Part shown: in pieces, positions 7,124 to 14,256 of the stretch
How the letters are laid out: the number at the start of each line of letters is the position of its first letter
Numbering within the stretch: position 1 is the first letter of the stretch
Origin: Actinomycetota bacterium
Lineage (GTDB): Bacteria; Actinomycetota; Thermoleophilia; Gaiellales; Gaiellaceae
Direction: 5' to 3'
DNA length: 19,288 nt
Assembly (NCBI GenBank): GCA_016870235.1
Contig: VGCB01000004.1
Location: forward strand, 1 to 19,288
The notes under the pieces: model-generated
The model's input: only the letters and a program-made list of their open reading frames with translations
Told to the model about the DNA's origin: nothing
The model's database searches: none
Program-made: the position numbers and the translations under genes

Positions 7124-8281
7124 CTAGAACGACCTCGGCAGCCCGAGCTGCTCGGCGACGATGTTCCGCACCATCTCGTTGGAGATCGGCCCGATCCTCA
7201 TGATCCGCGTGTCGCGCCAGAACCGCTCGATCTCGTAGTCCTTCACGTAGCCGGCACCGCCCAGGATCTGGATGCCCATGTCGCACGCGCGGCTGCACGC
7301 CTCCGAGGCGAAGAGCTTCGCAGCCGCCGACTCGACGTCGAAGCGCTTCCCGGCCATCGCCAGGCCCGCGGCGCGGTACGTCAGGAGCCGGGCTGCGTGG
7401 TAGGAGACCTCCATGTCGGCGATGAAGTGCTGGATCGACTGGAACTGGCCGATCGGCTTGCCGAACGCGTGGCGCTCCTTGGCGTACGGCACCACCCGAT
7501 CGATGACGCCCTTGATCGTCCCGGTGCAGCACGCGGCGATGATGATCCGCTCGTGGTTGATCGACTCCATCAGGCAGGCCCAGCCGTTGTCGGGCTCGCC
7601 GAGGACCTCGTCGTCTCGGGCCTCGACGTCGGTGTAGTAGACGCTGAAGGTGCCGATCGGCGCCTGGCCGAGCGTCGGCATGCGCGTCCACTCGAGCCCC
7701 TTGCGGTCGGCGTCGACGAGGAAGACGGTGAGCCCCTGGTTCTTCTTCTCCCGGACGGACGTCCGCGCGAGCACCGCGAAGAGCTGCGAGTCGTCGGCCA
7801 TCGTCGTGTAGACCTTCGACCCGTTGATCACCCAGCCGCCGCCGTTCCGGCGCTCGGCATGCGTCTTCAGCGCGCCGAGCAGGTCGGTGCCGCCGCCGGG
7901 CTCGGTGAACGAGAGCGCGATGCGAAGCTCCCCGTTGGCGAGCTTCGGCAGGATGTGATCCTTCTGCGCCTGGGATCCGTGGCGATCGATCACGGTCGCG
8001 GTGTGGGTGTTGATCGACCACACCGTCGCCTGGCCGCCGACGACCCGTCCGAGCTCCTCCTCGACGATCACCTGATCCATGAAGGAGCCGCTCATGCCGC
8101 CGTACTCCTTCGGCACCGCCATCCCGTGGAGCCCGGCCTCGGTGAGGACGTCCCAGTACTGCTGGGGGAAGATCTTCTTGTCGTCCGCCTCGCGGAGAGC
8201 GACCTTGTCGATCCGCTGGTCGAAGACCTCGCGCACGAATGCGCGAAGCTCCTCCTGCTCGGCTGTGAACTCCAGTAGCAC
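7124..8281 (-). CDS. Acyl-CoA dehydrogenase family protein
   Basis: A 385-residue FAD-dependent acyl-CoA dehydrogenase that would introduce an alpha,beta double bond into an acyl-CoA, passing electrons to ETF. Family markers are IALSFTEPGGGTDL (121-134), WVINGSKVYTT (150-160, flavin contact), RHAFGKPIGQFQSIQ (270-284) and QILGGAGYVKDYEIERFWRD (338-357). The residue at the usual MCAD catalytic Glu376 position is Pro365 (IGPISNEM). Glu244 in INHERIII aligns with the helix-G base of isovaleryl-CoA dehydrogenase, so Glu244 is the likely base, suggesting a branched or bulky acyl-CoA substrate. GTG start with AGGAGG about 9 nt upstream. It lies 36 bp after the CoA ligase gene and 2 nt before the crotonase gene, a beta-oxidation-like module. 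Confidence 0.93.
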   Translation of the reverse strand: MLLEFTAEQEELRAFVREVFDQRIDKVALREADDKKIFPQQYWDVLTEAGLHGMAVPKEYGGMSGSFMDQVIVEEELGRVVGGQATVWSINTHTATVIDRHGSQAQKDHILPKLANGELRIALSFTEPGGGTDLLGALKTHAERRNGGGWVINGSKVYTTMADDSQLFAVLARTSVREKKNQGLTVFLVDADRKGLEWTRMPTLGQAPIGTFSVYYTDVEARDDEVLGEPDNGWACLMESINHERIIIAACCTGTIKGVIDRVVPYAKERHAFGKPIGQFQSIQHFIADMEVSYHAARLLTYRAAGLAMAGKRFDVESAAAKLFASEACSRACDMGIQILGGAGYVKDYEIERFWRDTRIMRIGPISNEMVRNIVAEQLGLPRSF

Positions 8282-8317
8282 CTCTTCATCCCTCCTGTGG
8301 TTGCTCGTGGGTCGTGC

Positions 8318-9934
8318 TCACGCGAGTCGCTCTCTCCGCAGCACGATCCCCTCCGCTTCGCGGTCCCACGTGGTCGACGCCAGCGGGAGCGAGCGGAGCC
8401 TGTACTTCTGGACCTTCTGCGACTCCGTCCTGGGCAGCTCGTCGAGCACGTCGACGTAGCGCGGCACCATGAAGTAGGGGAGGCGCGGAATCAGCCACTC
8501 GACGAGCTCCCTGGGAGTGAGCTCGGAGCCGGGGACGAAGGCGACGATCGCCCGTACCTCGTCCTCCGTGTGCTCGGACGGCGCGGCGACGACTGCCGCC
8601 TCGAGCACCTCCTCGTGGGCGAGGATCTCCCGCTCGACCTCCATCGACGAGATGTTCTCGCCGCGGCGGCGCAGCGCATCCTTCGCGCGGTCGACGAAGG
8701 TGTAGCTCCCGTCCTCGTCGAGCCGCATGGCGTCGCCCGTGTGGAACCAGCCGTTCCGCCAGGCGCGCGCCGTCTCCTCCGGCATGCCGCGATAGCCGGC
8801 GTTGAGCGACCAGGGGCGCGTGTGCCGGATAACGAGCTCGCCGACCTCGCCGGTCGCAACCTCCCTGTCGTGCTCGTCGACGAGCCGAAGCTCGTAGTCC
8901 GCGCTCCAGGCGCGGCCGCACGACGTCGTGCTCGTGGGCGCGTAGCTACTCCTGATCGGGCACGTTCCCTCGGTGAGGCCGTACCCGGTGAAGATCTCGA
9001 TGCCGAACCGCTCCGTGAAGGCCGTCGGATCGTCGACCATCGGGGTCACGATCGCGGTGCGGATCCCGTGGTCGCGATCCCCCGGGCCCGGTGGCTGCTT
9101 GAGGAGGAAGGTGGCCATCGCCCCGAGGATGGTGGCGTGGGTGACCCCGAACGCCTTCGCCTCGGCGAGGAACGTCTGCGTGCGAAAGCCGTCCGTGATC
9201 GCGACCGAGGCGCCGCGCTGGAGCATGCCGTAGATCGCCGAGGTGCCGGCGACGTGGAACATCGGGAGGCAGACGAAGAACCGGTCGTCGGAGCCCTGCG
9301 TCGGCAACAACCCGTCGGCGTAGGTGTGGTGATGGAGGTGCGGGCACATGACGGCCTTCGAGGGGCCGGTGGTGCCGGACGTGTAGATCAGGCATGCGGT
9401 GTCCCACACGTCGTGCGGCCTGCCGAGGACCGGACGTGGGCCGGGATCGTCGAGCACCTCGGCGGGGACGATCTCGACCCCGGTCGGCGCGCTCGTCACC
9501 TCGTCGAGGTCGCCGGTCACGATGATGCGCTCGAGCGACTCGAGCTCTCGTCCGCACAACCGCTCGACGAGCCGCGGGTGCGCGACCATCGTGCGGGCGC
9601 CCGAGACGTTCACCGTGTGCTCGAGGATGGCGCCGCGGTAGGCGGGGTTCAGGGGCGCGAACGTGGCACCCGCCGCGTTCGCCCCGAACCACGTGCGCAG
9701 GGCGTCGCGTCCGTTCGGGAGCCACGCAAGGACGTAGTCGCCCTCGCGCACGCCGAGCGCGCGAAGGCCGCGGGCCGTCGACCACGCCTGCGCCGCCGTC
9801 TCCGCGTAGGTCCAGCGCTCGTCGGCGAACAGGGCGAAGTCCTTGTCCGGCGTCGCGACGGCGCGCCGTTCGAGGAGGTCGGGAACGACGACCTCCACGG
9901 TCGGCGGGAAGCGGGGATCCGTCTGGCTGCTCAT
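8318..9934 (-). CDS. Acyl-CoA synthetase / AMP-dependent CoA ligase
   Basis: A 538-residue ANL-superfamily ligase that activates a carboxylic acid through an acyl-adenylate and transfers it to CoA. The ATP-binding loop YTSGTTGPSK is at 184-193, TGYGLTEG at 316-323, WFHTGD at 396-401, and the hinge VDRAKDALRRRGENISSMEVE at 414-434. The adenylation lysine is Lys507 in PRTESQKVQK, where the usual Gly before Lys is Gln. General similarity is to carnitine/crotonobetaine-CoA ligase (CaiC-like) and fatty-acyl-CoA ligases, but I cannot fix the acid. ATG start; no strong ribosome binding site is visible, so expression may depend on coupling from upstream. It precedes the acyl-CoA dehydrogenase and crotonase genes and would feed them. 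It marks the step where an oxidised carboxylic acid enters CoA-based degradation (inference). Confidence 0.92.
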   Translation of the reverse strand: MSSQTDPRFPPTVEVVVPDLLERRAVATPDKDFALFADERWTYAETAAQAWSTARGLRALGVREGDYVLAWLPNGRDALRTWFGANAAGATFAPLNPAYRGAILEHTVNVSGARTMVAHPRLVERLCGRELESLERIIVTGDLDEVTSAPTGVEIVPAEVLDDPGPRPVLGRPHDVWDTACLIYTSGTTGPSKAVMCPHLHHHTYADGLLPTQGSDDRFFVCLPMFHVAGTSAIYGMLQRGASVAITDGFRTQTFLAEAKAFGVTHATILGAMATFLLKQPPGPGDRDHGIRTAIVTPMVDDPTAFTERFGIEIFTGYGLTEGTCPIRSSYAPTSTTSCGRAWSADYELRLVDEHDREVATGEVGELVIRHTRPWSLNAGYRGMPEETARAWRNGWFHTGDAMRLDEDGSYTFVDRAKDALRRRGENISSMEVEREILAHEEVLEAAVVAAPSEHTEDEVRAIVAFVPGSELTPRELVEWLIPRLPYFMVPRYVDVLDELPRTESQKVQKYRLRSLPLASTTWDREAEGIVLRRERLA

Positions 9935-10001
9935 CGGTGGTGTCGCGTGATCCGGACGGGTCGCCCTGGCTTCTCAGGCCGCTGCGTCTCGCCCCCTCGC
10001 C

Positions 10002-11150
10002 CTACTTCGAGTGCTTCGCCATGTAGTCCGTCATCGCGGTGGTCATCTCGGCCAGGTAGGCCTGCTTGCCGGCCTTCGCGGCGTCGTACGAGTTGCGGGC
10101 GCGCGTGAGCTGATCCTGGAAGTGCGGCATCACGTACTTCGCGAAGAGCTCATGGTGGCGCTTCGCGGCCTCCCAGGTCGTCCACTCGTGGTGGAACTGG
10201 AGGAAGCAGCCGAATCCACCCGTGCCCTCGACGAAGGCCTCGATCTCCGCGATCGCGTCGTCCGGGGTGCCGATGATGACGGCCCGCGCGTTCTGCAGGA
10301 ACTCGAGCCGCTCCTCGAACGTCCTTCCCTCGAGCGTGAAGGCCGGATGCGACGTGTTGTCGGCATAGTAGTCGAACCAGGTCATGAACCCGTGCTCGAT
10401 GTCGGCGAACGCCTGCTCTCTTGTCTCGGCGAGGTGGACATGGCTCGTCAGGCGCCACTTCCGACGGTCGGCCACCTGGCCGAACTCGGCGGCGCGGCTC
10501 TCGAGGATCGACCAATGGTCGCGGAGCGCCTGCATGCCCTCGGGGCTCGTCGAGCCGAGCGAGAGGAGCCCGCCGCCGACCTTGCCCGCGAGTCGCGGCG
10601 CGACCTGGGAGGCCACGCCCGGAACCGCGATCTCGAAGCACGGGTCCGAGTAGGGCTTCAGCATCGACGTCGCGTTCACCAGCTCGTAGCGGTCGGTCTT
10701 CACCGACAGTGGCTCGTCGTTCGTGAGGAGATGCATGAGGACGTCGAAGTCCTCCTCGAACGCGTCGCGGAGGTCGCCCATATTGAGGCCGATCATCTTC
10801 GCATCGGACGCGAGCGAGCCGGGCCCGAGGGCGCACATCATGCGGCCGCGGGTGAGGTGATCGAGGAGGAGGAGCCGGTCCGCGACCCACAGGGGGTTGT
10901 GGTACGGCAGCGAGACTGCTCCCGTGCCGAGGCGGATCCGGCTGGTCTTCGCGGCGGCGTAGGCGATCATGATCTCGGGGGAGGTGATGTACTCGGTGCC
11001 GGCCGAGTGGTGCTCGCCGTACCAGACCTCGTCGTAGCCCAGTTGCTCGACGAGCACGGTCAGCTCGACGTCCTTGTGCAGCGCGTAGTTGGGGCTCTGC
11101 CCGATGTTGTGGATCGGGGCCACGAAGAGACCGAACTGGAGACGGGCCAT
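10002..11150 (-). CDS. LLM class flavin-dependent oxidoreductase (limonene monooxygenase-like branch)
   Basis: A 382-residue luciferase-family monooxygenase of the LuxA/LimB-like branch. The first strand is RLQFGLFVAPIH. WYGEHHSAGTEYITSPE (43-59) carries the Glu-His-His signature, followed by IRLGTGAVSLPYHNPLWVADR and LTRGRMMCALGPGSL. IAVPGVASQVAPRLAGKVGGG is near the phosphate site, and IIGTPDDAIAEIEAFVE is the late helix. The C-terminal ~70 residues form a long helical extension (HHELFAKYVMPHFQDQL and onward) as in related hydrocarbon monooxygenases. It has no close paralogue among the other four LLM proteins here. ATG start with GGAAGG about 9 nt upstream. It sits between another LLM gene (49 bp upstream) and the CoA ligase gene. 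It is predicted to oxygenate a terpenoid-like or aldehyde/ketone intermediate with reduced flavin (inference from the branch). Confidence 0.9.
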   Translation of the reverse strand: MARLQFGLFVAPIHNIGQSPNYALHKDVELTVLVEQLGYDEVWYGEHHSAGTEYITSPEIMIAYAAAKTSRIRLGTGAVSLPYHNPLWVADRLLLLDHLTRGRMMCALGPGSLASDAKMIGLNMGDLRDAFEEDFDVLMHLLTNDEPLSVKTDRYELVNATSMLKPYSDPCFEIAVPGVASQVAPRLAGKVGGGLLSLGSTSPEGMQALRDHWSILESRAAEFGQVADRRKWRLTSHVHLAETREQAFADIEHGFMTWFDYYADNTSHPAFTLEGRTFEERLEFLQNARAVIIGTPDDAIAEIEAFVEGTGGFGCFLQFHHEWTTWEAAKRHHELFAKYVMPHFQDQLTRARNSYDAAKAGKQAYLAEMTTAMTDYMAKHSK

Positions 11151-11199
11151 GCGGTGTGTCCTTCCTTTCTCGTTCCTTGATGCGAGGCCGGCTTCGCGC

Positions 11200-12273
11200 T
11201 CAGCCCATCGTCATGACGCGGGGCAGCACCTGCTCCCCGAAGAGCTCCATCGACCGGATCGCCGTCGCGGGGTCCGGTCCGTCGTTCATCCGGAACCGCA
11301 TCACGACGTAGTCGGCGTCGTACTCCTCCTGCATCCGTTGCAGCGACTCGACGCAGTCGTCCGGGCTGCCGATCACGAGCGTGTCGCGGAGGTTCTCGAC
11401 GGTCACGTCCTCGCGGCTTCGGATCCGCGGGTCGTGGCTGAAGATGCCGTGGTCGTAGTAGAAGCGCATCTCGGTCGCGAAGTACGGGCCGAAGAGCCGT
11501 TCGGCTTCCTCCCGGCTCTCCGCGCAGAAGCCGTTGCGCATGATCACGATCTTGGGGTTCTCGACCCCGTTCGCGATCGCCGTCGACCTGAAGAGCTCGA
11601 CCTGGCGCTTGAAGACCTCCTTGTCGAGCGGGAACGGCGCCACCGTCCAGGCGGTCGCGTAGGTGCCGCCCGCCTCGATCGCGCGGTCCATCTGCGCGCC
11701 GCACCAGGTGGTCGGGTGCGGGTCCTGGTAGGGCTTCGGCGTCAGGAAGACGTCGCGGTACGTGTAGTACTCGCCCTCGAAGGTGAAGGGCTCCTTAGAC
11801 GTCCAGGCGGTCTTCACCACCTCCATCTGCTCGAGGAACCGCTTGAGCGGACGGCGCGGGTCGATGTTGAACATCTGCCAGTAGCCGGGGTGGTAGCCGG
11901 CCCCCGCGACCCAGGTGAACCGGCCTTTGGAGAGGTGGTCGACGAGCGCCGTCGTCTCGGCGACGTGCATCGGGTCCCACACGGTGAGGACGTTGGCGAA
12001 CGTCGCGAGGCGCACGCGGCTCGTCCGCATCGCGAAGGCGCCGAGCAGGAGGAAGACGTCCGGGAAGAAGCACTCGGTGCGCATGTGCTGCTCGCCGACG
12101 AACAGCCCCTCGAACCCGGCCTTCTCGCCGGCTTCGGCCTCGCGGAACATCCATTCGTGGCAGGCCTGGACCGTCTCTCGGTCGGGCTCCGGGCGACCTT
12201 CCGGGCCGAACAGCCCGGGGACGAACACCCCTACCTTGAATGCGTCTAGGGAGTCCCGCATGACGAGCGTCAC
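11200..12273 (-). CDS. LLM class flavin-dependent oxidoreductase
   Basis: A luciferase-family monooxygenase of about 357 residues. It shows FKVGVFVPGLFG as first strand, FVGEQHMRTE (58-67, Glu-Gln-His in place of Glu-His-His), LATFANVLTVWDPMHVAE, the LSKGRFTWVAGAG loop and the late VIGSPDDCVESLQRM helix. The C-terminal third matches that of the protein at 1606-2637, so it is its paralogue. Two starts are possible. A GTG at 12273 overlaps the TetR stop (GTGA) but has its purine-rich stretch very close. An ATG at 12261 begins MRDSLDAFKV and has GGAG 13 nt upstream. I list the longer form. Overlap or near-contact with the TetR gene implies translational coupling to the regulator. Cofactor (FMNH2 or F420H2) and substrate are unknown. 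Confidence 0.88.
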   Translation of the reverse strand: MTLVMRDSLDAFKVGVFVPGLFGPEGRPEPDRETVQACHEWMFREAEAGEKAGFEGLFVGEQHMRTECFFPDVFLLLGAFAMRTSRVRLATFANVLTVWDPMHVAETTALVDHLSKGRFTWVAGAGYHPGYWQMFNIDPRRPLKRFLEQMEVVKTAWTSKEPFTFEGEYYTYRDVFLTPKPYQDPHPTTWCGAQMDRAIEAGGTYATAWTVAPFPLDKEVFKRQVELFRSTAIANGVENPKIVIMRNGFCAESREEAERLFGPYFATEMRFYYDHGIFSHDPRIRSREDVTVENLRDTLVIGSPDDCVESLQRMQEEYDADYVVMRFRMNDGPDPATAIRSMELFGEQVLPRVMTMG

Positions 12274-13061
12274 GCTCCTCTCTGTACCCGTCGTCGTGGT
12301 GAAGGAGACTCGTCTCCGGTTGCGACCTGCTTCTCGAGCTGCTCGAGCAGCGTCTTCATCCGCGCGATCGAGGCCAGCGGGCTGCGGTCGTCTGTACGGG
12401 ACGGCGACTTTCGGATGCCGCCGAGCACGATCTCCGTGAACCCGTCGGCGACCTCCTCCGCCGTGAGCCGACCGCCCGGCACGTACCAGACGTGCATCCA
12501 GTTGATCATCCCGAAGATGGCGAACGTGACGACGTCGGCGTCGACGTCGACGAACGATCCGTCCTGCACACCGTCGATCACGATCAGCTCCACCTCGCGG
12601 TGGATGCCACGGCGCGAGCGGCGCTGCTCGATCGCGACGTCCTCGGGGAACTCGGTCTCGGCGCGCAGGAAGATCCGAGACAGGTGCGGATGCGTGTGGA
12701 AGCCACGGGTGAGGATGCGCATCGCCTCGCGGAGGCGCTGCTCCGGCGTCAGGTCTGCGCGCTCACGCAGATCGTGCAGCCACTCGCGGTACAGGCTGAT
12801 GTAGCTCCCGAGGACGAGGCGGAGCAGATGCTCGCGGCTGCTCACGTGGTAGTAGAGCGCCGCACGACTGACACCGAGGTGGTCGGCGACGTCCTGGAGC
12901 GACGTGTTCGTCACCCCCCGGTCGGCGAACACCACACCGGCCCCCTCGATGATCTGCTGGAGCAGCAGCGTCCGCCGCCTTCCGCGCTCGCTGCGGGGGA
13001 TGGGCGCGTCGGTGGCTGCAGCTGCCGCCTTCCCGGCTGTCGTCTTGCGCGATGTCGTCAT
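12270..13061 (-). CDS. TetR/AcrR family transcriptional regulator
   Basis: A 263-residue TetR-type one-component regulator. Residues 1-25 are a basic, Ala/Thr-rich, probably disordered tail. The DNA-binding domain runs from about 27 to 85, with the helix-turn-helix TSLQDVADHLGVSRAALYYH (53-72) close to the family consensus, followed by SSREHLL. The C-terminal part (90-235) is an all-helical ligand and dimer domain, ending in a basic tail. The ATG at 13061 is chosen because it gives a normal TetR N-terminus; the frame stays open for 36 codons upstream without family similarity. No strong ribosome binding site is visible. It is the second gene of the run that begins with the SDR, so it is likely autoregulated. 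The inverted repeats at 14096-14113 and 16053-16070 are its best candidate operators (inference). The ligand is probably a pathway intermediate, perhaps an acyl-CoA. Confidence 0.92.
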   Translation of the reverse strand: MTTSRKTTAGKAAAAATDAPIPRSERGRRRTLLLQQIIEGAGVVFADRGVTNTSLQDVADHLGVSRAALYYHVSSREHLLRLVLGSYISLYREWLHDLRERADLTPEQRLREAMRILTRGFHTHPHLSRIFLRAETEFPEDVAIEQRRSRRGIHREVELIVIDGVQDGSFVDVDADVVTFAIFGMINWMHVWYVPGGRLTAEEVADGFTEIVLGGIRKSPSRTDDRSPLASIARMKTLLEQLEKQVATGDESPSPRRRVQRGA

Positions 13062-13128
13062 GGCGCGATTCTGCCGACGCCCGAGGCCCGGCCCCATCCC
13101 GGCGTCGTCGCTGGCCTGGCGGCGGCTG

Positions 13129-13146
13129 CGATGCGGCACCGCATCG
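13129..13146. repeat. Perfect 18-bp inverted repeat between SDR and TetR genes
   Basis: CGATGCGG-CA-CCGCATCG is a perfect inverted repeat with 8-bp arms. It can also form a 7-bp hairpin with a GCAC loop. It abuts the SDR stop codon and lies 68 bp before the TetR start. It could be an operator, a processing or attenuation hairpin, or chance. Its sequence is unlike the TGTCAA repeats. Confidence 0.5.
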
Positions 13147-13971
13147 TCAGCGCGAGATGATCCGCCCACCGTTCACCTGGAGCACCTGTCCCGTGATGTA
13201 CGAGGAGGCGTCGCTGACGAAGAAGGCGTAGGTGGGTGCGACGACGTCCGGAGACGGCACCGGGATCGGAGCCTCCGACTCCCAGGCGGCCGTCGTCAGC
13301 TTGATCATCTCGGGCGTCGCCGTCGCTCCGACGTGCCGGTAGATCGTCGTGTCCACGATGTGCGGCGACACGACGTTGGCCCGGATGTTGTAGCGGAGCA
13401 TCTCCTTCGCGAGCGACATCGTGAAGCAGACGACGGCGCCCTGCGCGCCACCGTGGGTGACGCCGCCGAACACGCCCTCGTGGGCGGAGCCGCCGGCGAT
13501 GTTGAGGATGGCACCGGACCGGCGAGGGATCATCAGCTTGACCGCCTCGTGGCAGCAGTACACCGTGCCCCAGACCTTGGTGTTCATCGTCGGGTACCAG
13601 TCCAGCTCGGGATCCTCGTCCTCGAAGAAGTTGAGGCGCGTCATGAAGTCCGGATTGCAGATGAGGATGTCGAGCCGTCCGTCCTGCTCGCGAGCGATCC
13701 GCGCGAAGAGGTCCTTGACGGCGTCGTGGCTCTGAACGTCCGCAGCGCCCGGTAGGTACGTGCCCGAGCCCGGGTCGCCGAGCTCGCCGATCGCACGCTC
13801 GACGCTCTCCGGACGCCGGCCGTTGACGTACACCGTCGCACCGTTCTGCGCGAGAAGTCGCGCTGCCTCGAGCCCCATGCCGCTCGTCGACCCCGTGATC
13901 AGCGCGACCTTGCCGGCGAGGTCGGGGAAGATCGCCGCCGGTCTGTCCGCGCCGCGTGCTGCCGATTCCAC
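13147..13971 (-). CDS. SDR-fold protein with altered catalytic residues
   Basis: A 274-residue short-chain dehydrogenase/reductase-fold protein. The cofactor motif is intact (TGSTSGMG, 26-33), with VNGR at 49-52 after the second strand, and Asn130 of the helix-4 region is kept. The active site is not normal. The Tyr-x-x-x-Lys motif reads His173-G-G-A-Gln177, the Ser position 13 residues before Tyr is Gly160 (NIAGGS), and NNAG is CNPD (105-108). The end, YITGQVLQVNGGRIISR, is typical of the family. I read the His and Gln codons directly (CAC, CAG on the minus strand). It may be a divergent enzyme, a binding protein or a regulatory pseudoenzyme; nothing suggests decay of the reading frame. GTG start with a near-perfect AAGGAGG 8 nt upstream. 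It is the first gene of the 14-gene run, under the promoter at 14074-14101. Confidence 0.88.
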   Translation of the reverse strand: MESAARGADRPAAIFPDLAGKVALITGSTSGMGLEAARLLAQNGATVYVNGRRPESVERAIGELGDPGSGTYLPGAADVQSHDAVKDLFARIAREQDGRLDILICNPDFMTRLNFFEDEDPELDWYPTMNTKVWGTVYCCHEAVKLMIPRRSGAILNIAGGSAHEGVFGGVTHGGAQGAVVCFTMSLAKEMLRYNIRANVVSPHIVDTTIYRHVGATATPEMIKLTTAAWESEAPIPVPSPDVVAPTYAFFVSDASSYITGQVLQVNGGRIISR

Positions 13972-13979
13972 TCCACCGA

Positions 13980-13986
13980 CCTCCTT
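13980..13986 (-). promoter_or_regulatory. Strong ribosome binding site of the SDR-fold gene
   Basis: The minus strand reads AAGGAGG, 8 nt before the GTG at 13971. It fixes the start of the first gene in the long operon. Confidence 0.75.
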
Positions 13987-14073
13987 CGATTCGTTCGCGG
14001 CGTGGCCGCGGCCTGCCTGTCCGATCGGCTCCGGCTCGCGAAGCCTCCCACCGACCTCGGCCGGTGGTGAACC

Positions 14074-14101
14074 ACTATCGCAGTCCTGACATTGATGTCA
14101 A
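14074..14101 (-). promoter_or_regulatory. Predicted sigma-70-type promoter of the 14-gene run
   Basis: The minus strand shows a consensus -35 TTGACA (14101-14096), a 16-bp spacer and GATAGT (14079-14074) as -10. The leader to the GTG at 13971 would be about 95 nt. The -35 box is also the left half of the 18-bp inverted repeat at 14096-14113, and the spacer is covered by the palindrome at 14087-14100, so a bound repressor would block it. Confidence 0.55.
14087..14100. promoter_or_regulatory. Palindrome TGACAT-TG-ATGTCA, candidate operator
   Basis: Perfect 6-bp arms around a TG centre. It overlaps the predicted -35/spacer of the SDR operon promoter and shares its right arm with the neighbouring TGTCAA-N6-TTGACA repeat. 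TGACATTG recurs at 14109-14116, 22 bp away, about two helical turns, suggesting cooperative or multiple binding by one regulator. Confidence 0.5.
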
Positions 14102-14113
14102 GTTGGATTGACA
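14096..14113. promoter_or_regulatory. Inverted repeat TGTCAA-N6-TTGACA, candidate TetR operator (copy 1)
   Basis: Perfect 6-bp arms with a 6-bp spacer (GTTGGA). The same architecture recurs at 16053-16070 upstream of the other minus-strand unit; over a 19-bp alignment 15 bases agree. In both copies the left half is the minus-strand -35 box. I infer binding by the TetR protein of this cluster. Confidence 0.55.
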
Positions 14114-14187
14114 TTGCCGTCGAGAGCGGCACCCGCGCCGGCGTCGCACGCGTCTCGGCCCGCGGCCAGTGAGTACCGGGTCGGGCT

Positions 14188-14216
14188 GACCGGGCCCGCT
14201 GGTGCCGGGCCCGGTC
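14188..14216 (-). terminator. GC-rich hairpin terminator after the SnoaL-like gene
   Basis: Perfect 11-bp arms, GACCGGGCCCG (14188-14198) and CGGGCCCGGTC (14206-14216), with a 7-nt loop, starting about 40 nt past the stop of the SnoaL-like gene. No T-tract follows on the minus strand. GC-rich hairpins without U-runs are common at gene ends in high-GC actinobacteria. It separates the two-gene unit from the promoter of the 14-gene run. Confidence 0.6.
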
Positions 14217-14256
14217 GCAGCGGTGTCACCGGGGCGGGGTCACTCGCCCCCGGCGC

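Noticed and set aside
7122..8021. Upstream extension of the crotonase-family frame
   Set aside because: It is an Arg-rich shadow of the acyl-CoA dehydrogenase. The ATG at 7121 gives a normal-length crotonase protein.
8297..10108. A 603-codon plus-strand open frame opposite the CoA ligase
   Set aside because: The opposite strand holds all the ANL-ligase motifs; this frame has none of any family.
11089..12249. A 386-codon plus-strand open frame
   Set aside because: Shadow of the LLM gene at 11200-12273, without domain features.
13062..13169. 36-codon N-terminal extension of the TetR protein
   Set aside because: It has no family similarity and would overlap the end of the SDR gene; the ATG at 13061 gives a typical TetR N-terminus.
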